Part shown: positions 33,547-44,880 of the stretch, piece after piece
Layout of the letters: the number at the start of each line of letters is the position of its first letter
Numbering within the stretch: position 1 is the first letter of the stretch
Assembly: GCA_012064385.1 (NCBI GenBank)
Contig: QRDG01000626.1
Location: 1 to 64,000 of the forward strand
Origin: Puccinellia tenuiflora
Lineage: Eukaryota; Streptophyta; Magnoliopsida; Poales; Poaceae
DNA length: 64,000 nucleotides
Direction of reading: 5' to 3'
Program-made: the position numbers and the translations under genes
Notes under the pieces: model-generated
The model's database searches: none
What the model was told of the DNA's origin: nothing
Seen by the model: only the letters and a program-made list of their open reading frames with translations

Positions 33547-36500
33547 ATGCCAAGAGGAGTAGGCAAGGGCGTTCAGCAAAAGGTCAAGAACTTGACTGAG
33601 CTTGTGACCAAGCCGAGTGGTTCCCGTAGGAAGAATGCGACGCAGGAAGAAACTCCTAGCCCCCCTCGTCGAGCACGTAGGAAGAATGCGACGCGGGAAC
33701 CTCCTCGTAGCCCTTCTCCTAGCCCTCCCCTAGCTGAGGATGATGTGGACGACGCGGATCTCGGAGGTGGGGAGGCCTCCCAGCACTCGGGTGGGGAGGA
33801 AGTGGAGGAGGACGAGGAGGACCTCTCAGAGGAGGAGGATGAGGGGCTGGGGGGTTACCGTTTGAACCTGACCCATCCCTAGCTTGGGACCCGCCGGAGG
33901 AGGAGTACGTTGCTCCCGAGGAGAGGCTGCGGCCACGTGAGAAGGGGCCGTATCAGCGTGGGAAAACGACACTCCCCCACCTAAAGACTTGGTCCTATAG
34001 CGACTGTGTTCTCGCGCCCGGTGGAAAGAGGTAAAATGCTGATTTTGGCATTCCATTATCGAAATTTCATCATTATCGAATTTCTTATCACATACGTACT
34101 GATTTTGGCATTTAATTGTGCAGGTCATTCGTGTATGGTGACCCGCTGAAGAAGCCGTCACGTGCCTACTCGAACATCATTGGAGGACTACTTCGCAAGT
34201 ATTTTCCTGGGCTTGTCAATCTCCCCACCGGTGGCCGCGACGTAGCTTGGAGTTGGAGGCACTACAGCTACGCGCCAGATCCTCACGGCAGGCACGAGAA
34301 CATGCAGGAGGTGGTTGTACACCGTTTCTGGGTACGTGGCTTTTGACTTTTTAGCATTCAAACACTCGTTGGTGGACAATAGTTGCACTAATGCCCCTTG
34401 TTTTACCTATGTGCATGGTTGCAGCAATACTTCAAGAGGGCTGAGGGTGAGGAGCGTGCGTGCGACCTCATCTTACACGAGATTTGCAAGAGGAGGGTGA
34501 CTGGCATGCACTACGAGGCACGTGTTCAGTGCGTCCGCAACTGGCACGCCGACCGCAAAATCCACATGTCTAAGGAGGACGCTCGGGATACGCTCATGGC
34601 ACCGTGGCAGTACCTGCAGATATTTGCATTTCTGTGTTATTGATTTCCTTATCGCCATGTAGTTTCTCCTGTAATAATGGGTCTATCTTGTGTATGTAGA
34701 ACCCTCCTCAGTACGTCGGCAACGACAGGGCGTGCTATGTGGCGATGGTCATGTGGTGGACATGCCCCCAGTACCTCGGGAAGCACGAGGAGGGCAAGCT
34801 GAAGCGGGCAGAGATGCGAGGTGGATCACATATCCAAGGAAGCATCCCCCTCTCCCTTCACATGCAGGAAGAGGTGAGCAAATGGTTACTTCGTTCTTTG
34901 AGTTCACGTTATATTTTGTTAACTCCCACTTCACTTAATTACATGTTCTCTTTTGCAGGAAAAAAAGACAGGAGTGAATCCAATTTTATTTGGCCTCATT
35001 AAAAAGATGAAGACCAGGAAGGCGCCGCATCCTCAGACAGGGTCCATTTGGGTCAATGAGCAAGCCGAGACCAAGTGTGAGGCGTACGTATCGAAGTTCA
35101 AGGAGGTGCGCGGCGAGTCCTCCGACCCATACACCGAGGACTTTGACGTTGAGGTTGCGATCCTTGCGGGACAAGGCAAGAAGCATGGCTCACTCTAGAT
35201 TGGTGACGGGTGCGTCGACCCAATGACCGAGCCGTCTCTACGCCAGGTCCGTAGAGGCCGTACTCGCGACCAGCCTCGGGTTGAGCCCCGGCCACGAGCT
35301 TCGGATCTAGCTGTCGAGCGGTTACGGGTATGTTCTTCCTCGGTCCTCTACGCTTCTTTACATGTTTTCCATTGCAATGTTAATGACATCGCGGCGACAC
35401 AACGTAGGCGGACATGGAAGCCAGGGAAGAGAGATACCGGCAGGAGGCGGAGCAGCGGCAGAAGCAGCTGGAGGAGCAGCTTAGAGCGAGCCAGCAGCTG
35501 CAGATGCAGTTGCAGACACAGATGCAGCAGCAACAACAGATGATGAACTGGTTTGCGAGCCAGACCCTTCTAACTTCTCCACCGGGGACGATTCCTACTC
35601 CTCCTTTCGCCTTCCCGTGGGTAAGTGGTTAACCTAATATCTCCATCATATTTCTCTTGTCTTATTGTCTAACCCAAACATCATATGCAGATGCAACAAC
35701 AGACCGGTCAGAGCCCGGTGATACCGAACATGCAGCTCATCCAGGCACCTCAGACCGGTGAGAGCCCGGTGACACCTCAGATGACCTTCAACAATCCAAA
35801 CATCGTCCGGAGCCTGACGCAGTTTGCAGGTGAGTTCTCCTACACTTGTGACCAACGCACTTCTAGGTTGTAGAATGCCATCACACTTGTACCAAAAACT
35901 ACTTGAAAATTACATAATTTACACTGTTGTCTCACACTTGTTGGAAATTTAGCAATCTCATTATTTTTCTTTTCACCTAGTAGAACATGGTGGACAAGGA
36001 GATGGATCCGGACCATCACATAGTTAGCTACAATAAAGGTTAGTTCCTCTACATTCATCACTTGTTGGAGGATGCCATCTTATATTGCTTAGTTGGTAAA
36101 GGATGTCATCACATAGTTGAAAATTTTAGCCACTTGTTGAAATTTCAGAGTATATGAATTAGAATGCTAATTAGAATTATAATGTCTTATATTAGTGAAC
36201 AAATGGAGTATATGAAATAGAATGCAAGATTGATATCTCATGACCTTTCTTTTTGATCTTGTTGAAGATTTTAGCCATTCCATGCCACTTGTTGAAATTT
36301 TAGCCACTTGTTGAAATTTTAGTTCCTCTACATTCTATTGTCTCACACTTGTTAGTTTGTAAAGGGTGCCATCTAGTTGAAATTTTAGCCACTTGTTGAA
36401 ATTTTAGAGTATATTGAATTATAATGTCTTATAAAAGTGAATGAAGGGCCACTTGTTGAATTAGAATGCTAATATTAGAATATTAGAGTATATAGGTTGA

Positions 36501-36602
36501 TATCTCACCTTTCTTTTTGATCTTGTAGAAGGGCAAGGAGATGGACAAGGACAAGAGCAAGGAGATGATGATCATGTTTATATTGATGCTATGTTGATCT
36601 AA
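33547..36602 (+). pseudogene. Second CACTA gene, Transposase_24 (Ptta/En-Spm) type, nine exons
   Basis: Exons read as 33547-34030, 34124-34331, 34425-34619, 34700-34873, 34959-35327, 35408-35620, 35691-35829, about 35984-36038 and 36529-36602. The start MPRGVGKGVQQKVKNL follows an acceptor at 33536. Exon 1 is rich in Ser/Pro/Arg then Glu/Asp. Exons 2-5 carry the conserved part (VNLPTGGRDVAWSWRHYSYA, APWQYLQ, YVAMVMWWTCPQYLG, GSIWVNEQAETKCEAYVSKF). Exon 6 is a Gln-rich coiled coil. Such proteins are thought to bind the subterminal repeats. Damage: a frameshift in a G run at 33849-33854, an exon-3 donor altered to AT (34620), and an in-frame TAG at 35196-35198. Confidence 0.82.
36039..36528. 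repeat. Short-word repeat in the last introns of the CACTA gene
   Basis: The phrase GCCACTTGTTGAAATTTTAG and close variants recur six or more times, mixed with ATTAGAATGCTAA and CTCACACTTGTT. Local duplication seems to have expanded the intron. Confidence 0.6.
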
Positions 36603-36774
36603 TGCAAAGAGATGCTAATGGTTTTGTAGAATTATGTTGAATGATGTTGTTGTGTTGGATGATGTTGGATGATGTTGGATTATGTTGTTGTCTATATTTA
36701 TACTGTGTATTTAAACTGTGTATTTATATTGTGGTATATCAGTGAAAACAGAAGAAAAATGAAAAATCCCAGGG

Positions 36775-37228
36775 CCTTTGCCGTGCGTATGCGCACGGCT
36801 CCTTTGCCGTGCGCATACGCACGGCAAAGGAAATGCCAGGGGCTGGCCTGGGTATGCCTGGGAAGTGCTTTGCCGTGCGGGTGGACGAGAGGCGCACGGC
36901 AAAGCTGCGCTTTTGCCGTGCGTGGCGGCTGGAAGGCGCACGGCAAAGGGTTGCGTGTTGCCGTGCGTGGCGCTGGGAGACGCACGGCAATGGTTCTGCA
37001 CGGCAGTTTGCACGGCAAAGAGCTGCGCCGCACGGCAAAGGTAAGACCGCACGGCAAAGGCTTTGCCGTGCTTGTTTGGAGCGGCGCACGGCAAAGAACC
37101 CTTTGCCGAGCCAACCTTCGCCGTGCGGCCTTTGCCGTCCGCCTACGCACGGCAAAGGCTTTGCCGTGCGTATTTCGTCCTTTGCCGTGCATTTTGGCCG
37201 CACGGCAAAGCCAGTGTCTCCCGTAGTG
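36775..37228. repeat. Right subterminal repeats and terminal inverted repeat
   Basis: About twenty CACGGCAAAG/CTTTGCCGTG units in both orientations, then GCCAGTGTCTCCCGTAGTG ending at 37228. The spacing and content mirror the left end. Confidence 0.88.
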
Positions 37229-37825
37229 TAAGATGCCTAATTTCTAAGGGTAAAGTCTATTTTTTGCGCAGTGTGTCTCCTGAAAATAATCTGTGCTAAC
37301 ATAGCGTAATTACAGACTACAACAGAGGTAGGTGGGAGTCAACTGTGAGATTTCCTCAGTGATGCACGGGGTCTATTTTTTATTTTATTTGTAAAACTAA
37401 AAGTTCAAACTGAAATATCTTTTCAACAATTCATCTGAATTATGACCAATTTTTACCTTGACTGATAGGCCGAAAATTCAAACTGAAATAAAATAGTCGC
37501 AATAATCCTTGATACTAAGTGTACATGAATAAACATTTTCGACGTACATGTCGACAAAATGCTAATTACAACATTTAAACTAGATGGGGAAGGAAGAGAG
37601 GTGGTATGGATGGAGGGGCTAGGGTGACGACCGCTTGTGGCGATGTCATGAGAAAGATAGAGGACATGGAAAAAACAAAGGTGAGAATAAACACAACATC
37701 CATTCCAGCAAAGAATTTATCAATTTCTTTTCATACGTCACAAGAATTTACAAAATTAATTTGATCTCCGGGACACTAAACAAGGCAAAAAGTTAACTAT
37801 CACCCCGGCCGATGCATCATTCCGC
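37229..37825. other. Intergenic DNA, nothing recognised
   Basis: AT-rich with no motif-bearing ORF. It does not continue the antisense LINE that borders the other end of the CACTA element. Confidence 0.5.
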
Positions 37826-39032
37826 GTGTCGCTGGTGTGGATGCCCTGCTATGCTGTTTTTCTCAAACGCATAGGCAACAAGGGACATGGACGACACCTT
37901 CCCACGTGCCCCCGGACAGTGTACGTGTCCACGAGCTCCTCATGGTCCTCACACGCCGTTCGGCCAAATTTTACGCCAAAGCTATTTATCGTCCAGAGCA
38001 AGTCCTGCCAAGGTCAGGCCCATACCGGTGATTATCAAGCCCGGCGTGGGTCGGCAAGCCATCCTACCGTCCTCCATAAGGGCTGCCGGAGGAGCCGAGG
38101 AGGCGAGGAGGGATATGGAGGCGGCGTACTCCGACGACCCCGACCACGATCGCGTAAGCGGCGAGTGTTGAGGCGGGTGTCGTTGCCCCCAGTGGGAGCG
38201 CCACAATCCCCTCCGCAGCAAGCGCCACCGACCCCATCGTGGTCGAGGTCATCGACGTGGACGAGGAGGACGATGCGCCAGTCGAAGTGGTGGAGGGGGA
38301 CGAGGAGGTGGAGCTAGCCGTGGCGCGCTCGTTGGACTCGTTCCGTGCCGAACATGCCCGGCAGAAGGAGCTCGGCCAGCAAGAAGCGGTCTACTTGGAG
38401 CGGGCGAACAAAGAGTCGCTTATCTATGCCCACCGCAAGCGCTGCCGCGATGGCACCGCCTACTCTCTCGAAGAGAGTACCGGTAGCAGCCGCTGAAGAT
38501 CTACAGCCGGTGGCGCCGCCTATGCGGGGCCAATTTTGTTAAAATCACCGGCGCTGCTAAGTAAGCCCTACCACTAAACAAGGGAGCGCAAGGGGAGTCG
38601 CCAAGACAGGCCCCTGCGCCAGTCACCTAGCAGGAAGAGCCAGCAAGTCCGTTCCTGGCGCCGGCCACTAGGCCGAAGGAGCAAGCAAGAACTTTCCCGG
38701 AGCGCCGCCAACATACGGCCAATTTTGTTAAAATACCTGGGACATCCTACGACCAGCACCGGAAGTCTTCCTATAATTAGATGAATTAGATGAAATGTAT
38801 GTTTTTATGCAATATGTACCCTCAAAATTATGTAATTTTCAAAATTTGAGTATGAAATATAATGTTAAATTTGAGAAAATAACCCAGAGGGGGACGAAAT
38901 AGGTTGGCCCGTTGGATGTAGTGGCTAGAAAAGATCGGACAGGAACAGAGCACTGTCCGTTTGCCGACTCAAGTGGATGAAAAATGGACAAAAAGAAATC
39001 CGTTTCGGTCGGCGCATTGGAGTTGCCCTCAT
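37826..39032 (+). other. Decayed coding-like block with acidic ORF, probably transposon-derived
   Basis: 38239-38496 encodes an acidic, Glu/Asp-rich peptide (MVEVIDVDEEDDAPVEVVEG, then ELAVARSLDSFRAEHARQ). Related coding is scattered in other frames upstream. Two imperfect ~189-bp units end with GGCCAATTTTGTTAAAAT (38528-38545 and 38717-38734). The tail GTCGGCGCATTGGAGTTGCC at about 39008-39027 resembles the end of a repeat common in grass genomes. I do not recognise the protein. Confidence 0.35.
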
Positions 39033-39203
39033 GATATCTCTGTGATCGACAGGTTCAACATCGACATGAGCTTCTCGTGCAGCACCGGCGTCGCGCTGCA
39101 GTGCCGGGACTCTGGCTGCCCTGACGCCTACCACCAGCCCAATGATGTCAAGACCAAAACCTGTAGCGGCAACAGGAGCTTCCGGGTCGTCTTCTGCCCA
39201 TGA
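39033..39203 (+). pseudogene. 3' fragment of a thaumatin-like (PR-5) gene
   Basis: 56 codons and a stop, starting [16 protein letters not shown] and ending [18 protein letters not shown], then VVFCP. This is the conserved C-terminus of thaumatin-like proteins, with the cysteines at their expected places. The rest of the protein (signal peptide, REDDD residues) is missing upstream, where unrelated repeat-like DNA begins abruptly. It is a broken gene remnant, although the remaining part is undamaged. Confidence 0.85.
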
Positions 39204-42200
39204 TGAGATTACATAGAGATGATACTCATATAGTCATACGTATGTATATATAGATGATCACAATTGTAACGACTGAATACATACATGAGTGGCAACCAAA
39301 CTCGATGAATAAAGGTGAATAATCTTTGATTCTATTACCCATACAATAGAAAAAAATATTTGCTACTCTCCCTGTTTTGTGCTGTGGGGCTTTTTTTAGA
39401 ACATTTTTTTCAGGGCTTTAACTTTTTTTCAGAAAAATACAATGGTGAAAACTACACAAGTCGGGGTTATTAGAGAAAAACTCCATATTACTACAAGAAT
39501 TATCTATACAATGTCATTCTTCCGTTGTTATACACAAAATACTTCCTGATGTACTTCTTGGTTAAAAACATTATTATAAAAGAAATGGTAGATTGACACA
39601 CACAAGGACGCGTATGAGTTATGTAAATCTATGCATCGAGGAACAATAACTGATTACCACCTGTTTTTGCTCTCATGTTGCATCGTGTGAAATATCTATT
39701 GGGCTTTTAGACCCGGGTAGCCCTGGGCCTGTCCTGGCCTCTTACCGGATCCGCAGGCGCTTACGAAAATTTCCTACCGTGCGGACTTCGGGAATGCGTG
39801 GCATATGTCCACAAAGTTTTAGACGTCTGACCGCTTCTCCCCGATCACACTTTTGTTCAGTGGGACTAGAGTAGCATCATGGACGTCTACGTCTAATTAC
39901 GTCTAGACTAACTCTTTCCTCCTCTAGGATCCATACCAACAACGATCTTCCAGGGCACTAGTAAAATTATGATCTTCCCCACAAAAGATCCGATCATCTC
40001 AAAATGATGGAATGGTGGAAGCTCAACGGAACAATGACTATCTCTCTCCGATGTCTCCTATTCCCTAATACATTTCAGATCATGTCTGTTTCGTGCATTC
40101 CATGGGCATAGCTTCCATGTTGGTCAAGCACGGAGCTGAAAAGTGTGTCTGGACTAGTACAAATAGGTCGTCTGGCTTGCTAGCTGAGTAGAGATGGAGC
40201 TATATATCAAGGAAATGTGCCTGCATTATATATTCTATATTAGAGTGGTAACATGTCCTTGTGTGGAAGTAACTTTTATTGCGTGGTGCCCCTAGTACAA
40301 AGAGACGAAAATCACAATTTTCATGTTTGCCCTTTTCATGGCGCATACTGTTCTGGGTTCTCATGTAACCAATGGTCAGCGGGTCTAAAAATCGATCTAG
40401 GACCCGAAGCAGCAAGAGAACTGGAAGGAAACATGAAATCGATTGTTTTTAGCGACATCTCAGAACCGTGTGTTGACAGCCAGGACCTATAAATCATCTC
40501 TAGACCAGCAAAGCTATAACCCAACAAATCCACACAAAACATGAAAATAACAATTCTTCGTGGTATCTCTCAAATAGTAGAGCAACGTTAATGTGCATTC
40601 ATCGTTCCGATAGCCTAAGAGAGACTTATATTGCAAACAAGACTTCAATAAAAGTCTACAGAAAGATTATTTCTGACATATTTGCATCCTTATAATAGTG
40701 GATAAGGTAGTTCTATCCCAATCCGACACGCCTCATATTATCTCTTAGGTTTGAGCATAAGGAACATCATCATGTGGCAGGCACATCAGCATCGCCAACC
40801 AAACTAGTGGAAGAATCAAAGGTCGATATATAAAGGATGGGACATACGAGTTTGAGGAGTGCAAGGACCCACAACTCATCGCCACGTGCGTCACTGCCTC
40901 GGAGCCCAACATGCCATGGCTTCCATAGTCCGAGCAACCGGGAAATGATAGAGAAGGGGTGAGCTGAGGAGAGATTTTAACACATGTTCGTTGTGGAGGC
41001 GTCGGCTCCTCGCTTAGCAAAGCTACCCAATGGTTGTCTCCTCCTTCAATGGTGTCGGCTTCTTGAATAACAACATCTGCAACCGATTAAGGTATGTTGT
41101 GTAGCCGTGGTGCTTGGAGACGGTGAGGGAACGTGATGTGTTTCTTGGGAGCGGGCGTGACCACCATCTTGGGCTTCCTGATTAATAAGGGTCTAACCAA
41201 AGGTATATGATGTATTGGACCTGAACAGTTGAACTGTTGGTCAATTTCCTAGTTCAAGTTATTTTCAGATGACGGCTTCCCCGATAAGAGGCCCTCCCCC
41301 AAACTTTTTGAATAAGTCGGCACACCAAGTTTAGAATCCTGACCAAATTTGGGGGGTCCACTTCTCCAAAAAAATTGGAAAGGTCAAATGAGAACTAGGC
41401 CTACATCCACTTATATGAGCTGCCAACCAATTCATCGCCAGCGAGGAGCTGGCTGACCGTGATTTTTTGGTTGGACGTAGAACTGGATCGAAGGATTTCA
41501 AGAAATCACTACAAAAAGGACGACTTGATCTAATATATTTTCTGATACGCTCTCCAGCGCCAAACATTGTGTTCTCCATCTGCATGTCTCTTGCGGGGTG
41601 TCTCTCTGCTCGTCTAATTTGGAATGAAGTAAGAGAGAGAAAAGAATACGGAGGGGGAAGGGGATGCGAGGACTACAATGTTGTTTTTCTAGAGAACAGA
41701 AATTCAAAGCATAATATTTGTTTAACTGTACGTCCAAGTTACTGATTGTTTTCATGGTTGTATCCCATCGGAAAATATTTGGACGTACATCCACGCTGCA
41801 CTTTTGAAGGTACATCGCGTGAAGTAGTATTAGAAATACGTCCGTGCGGCGACAATCTGGGATTATCAAACACTTCTGGCCCATCGAAAAATATTCAGCG
41901 ACTTTTGACAATTCCATGTCGCCCCAACCGTGTTGGCCTTTAAGGACGACCCAAACACGTCAACCTGGTTGCCTTGCCTGCTTTCTATGGACTTGGCTTT
42001 GGTTACATAATGTGAAAGAATTATCTTATTTAAACAAGGTAATTATGAGTGTAAAATCCAATCGCCATAGTCAACGCGGGTTGTCCGCATATATTGGCGA
42101 CATTTGCAAATCGGGACCTTGATGAAACTACAATGCATCGACGTGCTATTCTTCCGCATTGCCTACCGCCTATAACCGCCAATGAAGTACCTGGCAGGGC

Positions 42201-42572
42201 CATTCTGGAGTTAGACGTTAGAAGATTTTTAGTGAGAGCGGAGGCTACCCTTGATAGGTGTCCATGTGTGTTTACTGTGTCTCCACTATCAATCTCCAAG
42301 CTGGATCCGTGGGTAATAGATCTAGGTTATTTCTCCCCTCGTGCTAGGATCTGCACGTCGCCGTTGTGCGTTGAGACGACGTCCCTAAGTGCAAGAATGT
42401 TTTCATGGTCGTGGCGCCTCTCCATAAGCCCATGTATGTGCTTTGAAAACCATGTGGGAAGTCGGATTCATATCCTTTGACATTGTTTCTGAATGAGGAC
42501 AGTGTTTCGACGGTGGATCAAGCTTCCCGCACAACGTCTACTGAACTCAAGCTAACTTTTGAGTCCATACTT
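39204..42572. other. Intergenic DNA, no gene recognised
   Basis: Short ORFs at 40253-40492, 41498-41917 (minus) and 42094-42480 carry no motif I recognise. A CACTACAAAAAGG word at 41507 resembles a CACTA end, but no partner end is visible. No RNA gene was seen. Confidence 0.5.
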
Positions 42573-42875
42573 TATAGTATAAAGACTTTGTCCCGGTTGG
42601 AAGATCCAACCGGTACTAAAGGCCCATCTTTAGTCCCGGTTGGTATTACCAACCAGGACTAAAGGTGCTCGCGCTGACCCCACCCTGCGGCTGCCTGCTG
42701 CGGCCCCTTTAGTCATGGCTGGTAATACCAACTGGTACTAAAGGTCCCATACGACCCGGGACTAGAGCCGTGCGGCGTCCTAGCCGTTGGAACCGGGACT
42801 AATACTCACATTAGTCCCGGTTTCAAATTTGGCCGGTACTAATGCTCCGAACCAAAACCTTGTTTTCTACTTGTG
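42573..42875. mobile_element. Short CACTA-like element of the TTTAGTCCCGG family
   Basis: Many direct and inverted TTAGTCCCGGTT / AACCGGGACTAA units arranged as hairpins. The right end TTTTCTACTTGTG resembles the inverted form of CACTAGTAGAAAA seen intact at 46707. The left end is eroded (tatagtataaag). Non-coding. Confidence 0.6.
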
Positions 42876-44059
42876 TCAACAAAATTATTTTTAGTTTCAC
42901 CAGGATATATTGTTGTTCGGTATGTTTCCGTTGTGACCTAACATAGTTTCGTTATTGGATCAATAAAGTCACATCTTTCCAAAAAACAATAAAAAAACTT
43001 AATTAAAAATGAGAACTTCAAATAGTTGCAAATCAACTTTGAATTTTGAAACCAAATTAAACCTTTCAAAAATTCAAAACAAAAATATGGTGAGCTTCCT
43101 TATATTATTTTGAGCCTCCCTGAATTTTCTCATAATTGTTGGAAATGATTTAATGCCTTAATTCAATAGAAAGGGCTGCTGTTTTCATTTAAAAATAAAA
43201 ATAGAAAGGAAGAAAAAGAGGCAGGGGGTTTTCCAGAAAACTGCCATCGTCCCTGTCGCCACAGTGCTCTGCACTGGCGCCATGGCCCGGGCTGCCGCCG
43301 TCTCATCCTCCCCTGCGTCGATGCCATGCCCCCTGCGTGGTCAAGGAGGACCCCCACGACGCCTGCCTCTCTCTCCCGTTCCTCCTCCCTTGCTTTTCCC
43401 CCCTGTGCCGAACCCTAAAAGCTGATTCGAGCTCCTGCCCGCCGCCGCCGCCGTCGCGCCCACCATCGGCTCCGGCCACCCCGAAGAAAACCGACGCCGC
43501 CACCAGCTCCGCATCACCCACCTCTACCTCCTCCTCCAGCCGTGCTAGCTGGGAGGCCTCCAATCGCGCGAATCGAACCCGACTTCCCCGCCTCCGGCCA
43601 CCGTGTCCGAGCACCGCATTGCCGCCATCCGGCCTCTCCGACCATCGCCGTCCACGGCATCCTCTCCGGGGTGAGCAGACGCATGTCCCCTTCCTCTCTG
43701 CCCCCTCTCTGTGCTCTATGCCGCTCCCCCTCCGAGCGCCGCCATCCGCCTCCGCTCCGGTGACCGTCGTGGTCGCCTCCAGCGACCATAAGGCACCCAG
43801 CATCGCCCTCTCAACTCCCCGCGGTCGCGCGCTCCCAGCACCCCTTCTTCCCTTCCGCGGGCGCTCGTAAACGGCGGCTCCGTGGTCGGCCGCGTCGGCG
43901 ATCACCGCGCTCCCGCGCGCCGGTCGTGGCCTCCCGTGGGCGCGCTGGCCTTGGGCCGTCCCCGCGCTGATGTGGACGCCAACGTGGCATCGGGCCCGGC
44001 GGTCAGCGGCTGTGGCTAGCCCACGGCCTAGTATAAAAAGTTCCGGCCTGTTTTCTGGT
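42876..44059. other. AT-rich then GC-rich non-coding block
   Basis: 43250-43990 is GC-rich and open in several frames on both strands, which reflects composition. Pro/Ser/Arg and Gly/Arg peptides without domains are seen. It may be the leader of an old transposon. Confidence 0.4.
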
Positions 44060-44880
44060 TTTTAAAGTTTAAACAGAAAATCCACTTGAACTTGTAAATT
44101 CAATAGCAATTCAAATATTTATAAGAAAAATTCAAATGAGGTACCAAAATGCACAGGAAAATAATATCTACCTGTTAGTGCTAGTTACATGTCAAAGTGA
44201 ATATTATAAATTGCTGTTAAATTGAATTAACTAAAATGGCAGAAATTGAGTTAAACTTTGAAATTGCATAACTTTTGAACCACAAATCAGAAAATTGCAA
44301 ATAATATGTCAAAATGCTCAGGAAGAAATACCTGTCTGTTAGTTCCATTGGTAGAATTAATTGGCCAAAATAATTTGTCTTTATTTAATAATTACTAAAA
44401 TGGCAGAATAAATGTGGAATTTGGAAATTGCATAACTTGAGTTCTACTCATCCAAAAATTATGAATAAGCTCTCAAAATGTTCAGTGAACAATGATCTTA
44501 AAGTTTATGTTATTTTAGAGAATTGTAGATCTAGTTTTGGTGCTGTTTATTAAAAATAAATAAAATGGCAGAATTAATTCAATTATTGAAAATATCATAA
44601 CTTGATGAATATTAATTCGAAAATTACAAATTATATATCAATTTGATCAGCAACTCAAATGCTACCTATCTATGTTAAGTTCACAGCAAGTAACCAATTT
44701 TTACTTCGATGTCATATTGGGAATTGATTAAAATGATTTAAATTGCATAATCGTTTAAATCACCATTTCTTCATCGTTAATCAGAAAATTGCAAACGAAG
44801 TACCAAAATGATCAGTAGGTCAATACCTATCTAATAATGTCATTTTTCATGCATGTAGACCCCATATTTCAGTACTGGAC
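44060..44880. repeat. Old, diverged ~165-bp tandem array, five units
   Basis: The anchor words CCAAAATGNTCAG / TCAAAATG occur at 44141, 44306, 44472, 44636 and 44800, spacings of 164-166 bp. Each unit also carries AAAATGGCAGAA-like, AATTGCATAACTT-like and CAGAAAATTGCAAA-like words in the same order. Unit-to-unit identity by eye is low, so the array is ancient. Confidence 0.75.

Larger units (their letters stand above)
22004..37228 (+). mobile_element. Large CACTA (En/Spm) transposon carrying satellite array and captured sequence
   Basis: The left end is CACTACGGGAAAAACTGGC. The right end, read inverted, is CACTACGGGAGACACTGGC. Both are followed inward by many direct and inverted CACGGCAAAG units, the presumed TNPA-type binding sites. 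Two genes in the usual CACTA order, TNP2-like transposase then Transposase_24-like, run on the plus strand. At 15.2 kb it is long because about 5.6 kb of extra sequence sits between the left end and the transposase leader. The 3-bp flanks (cat left, taa right) do not match, so the two ends may not come from a single clean insertion. Both genes are damaged, so any movement would need help in trans. Confidence 0.85.

Noticed and set aside
22004..37228. CRISPR-like direct repeats (CACGGCAAAG units; GCGCCACAG units at 51705-53310)
   Set aside because: Units occur in both orientations at uneven spacing and belong to CACTA subterminal regions. The genome is plant nuclear.
41507..41520. CACTACAAAAAGG as the end of another CACTA element
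   Set aside because: No inverted partner end, no subterminal repeats and no target duplication are visible.
43303..43905. 200-codon minus-strand ORF, Gly/Arg-rich
   Set aside because: It overlaps an open plus-strand frame of similar length in GC-rich DNA. No motif, and codon choice follows composition only.
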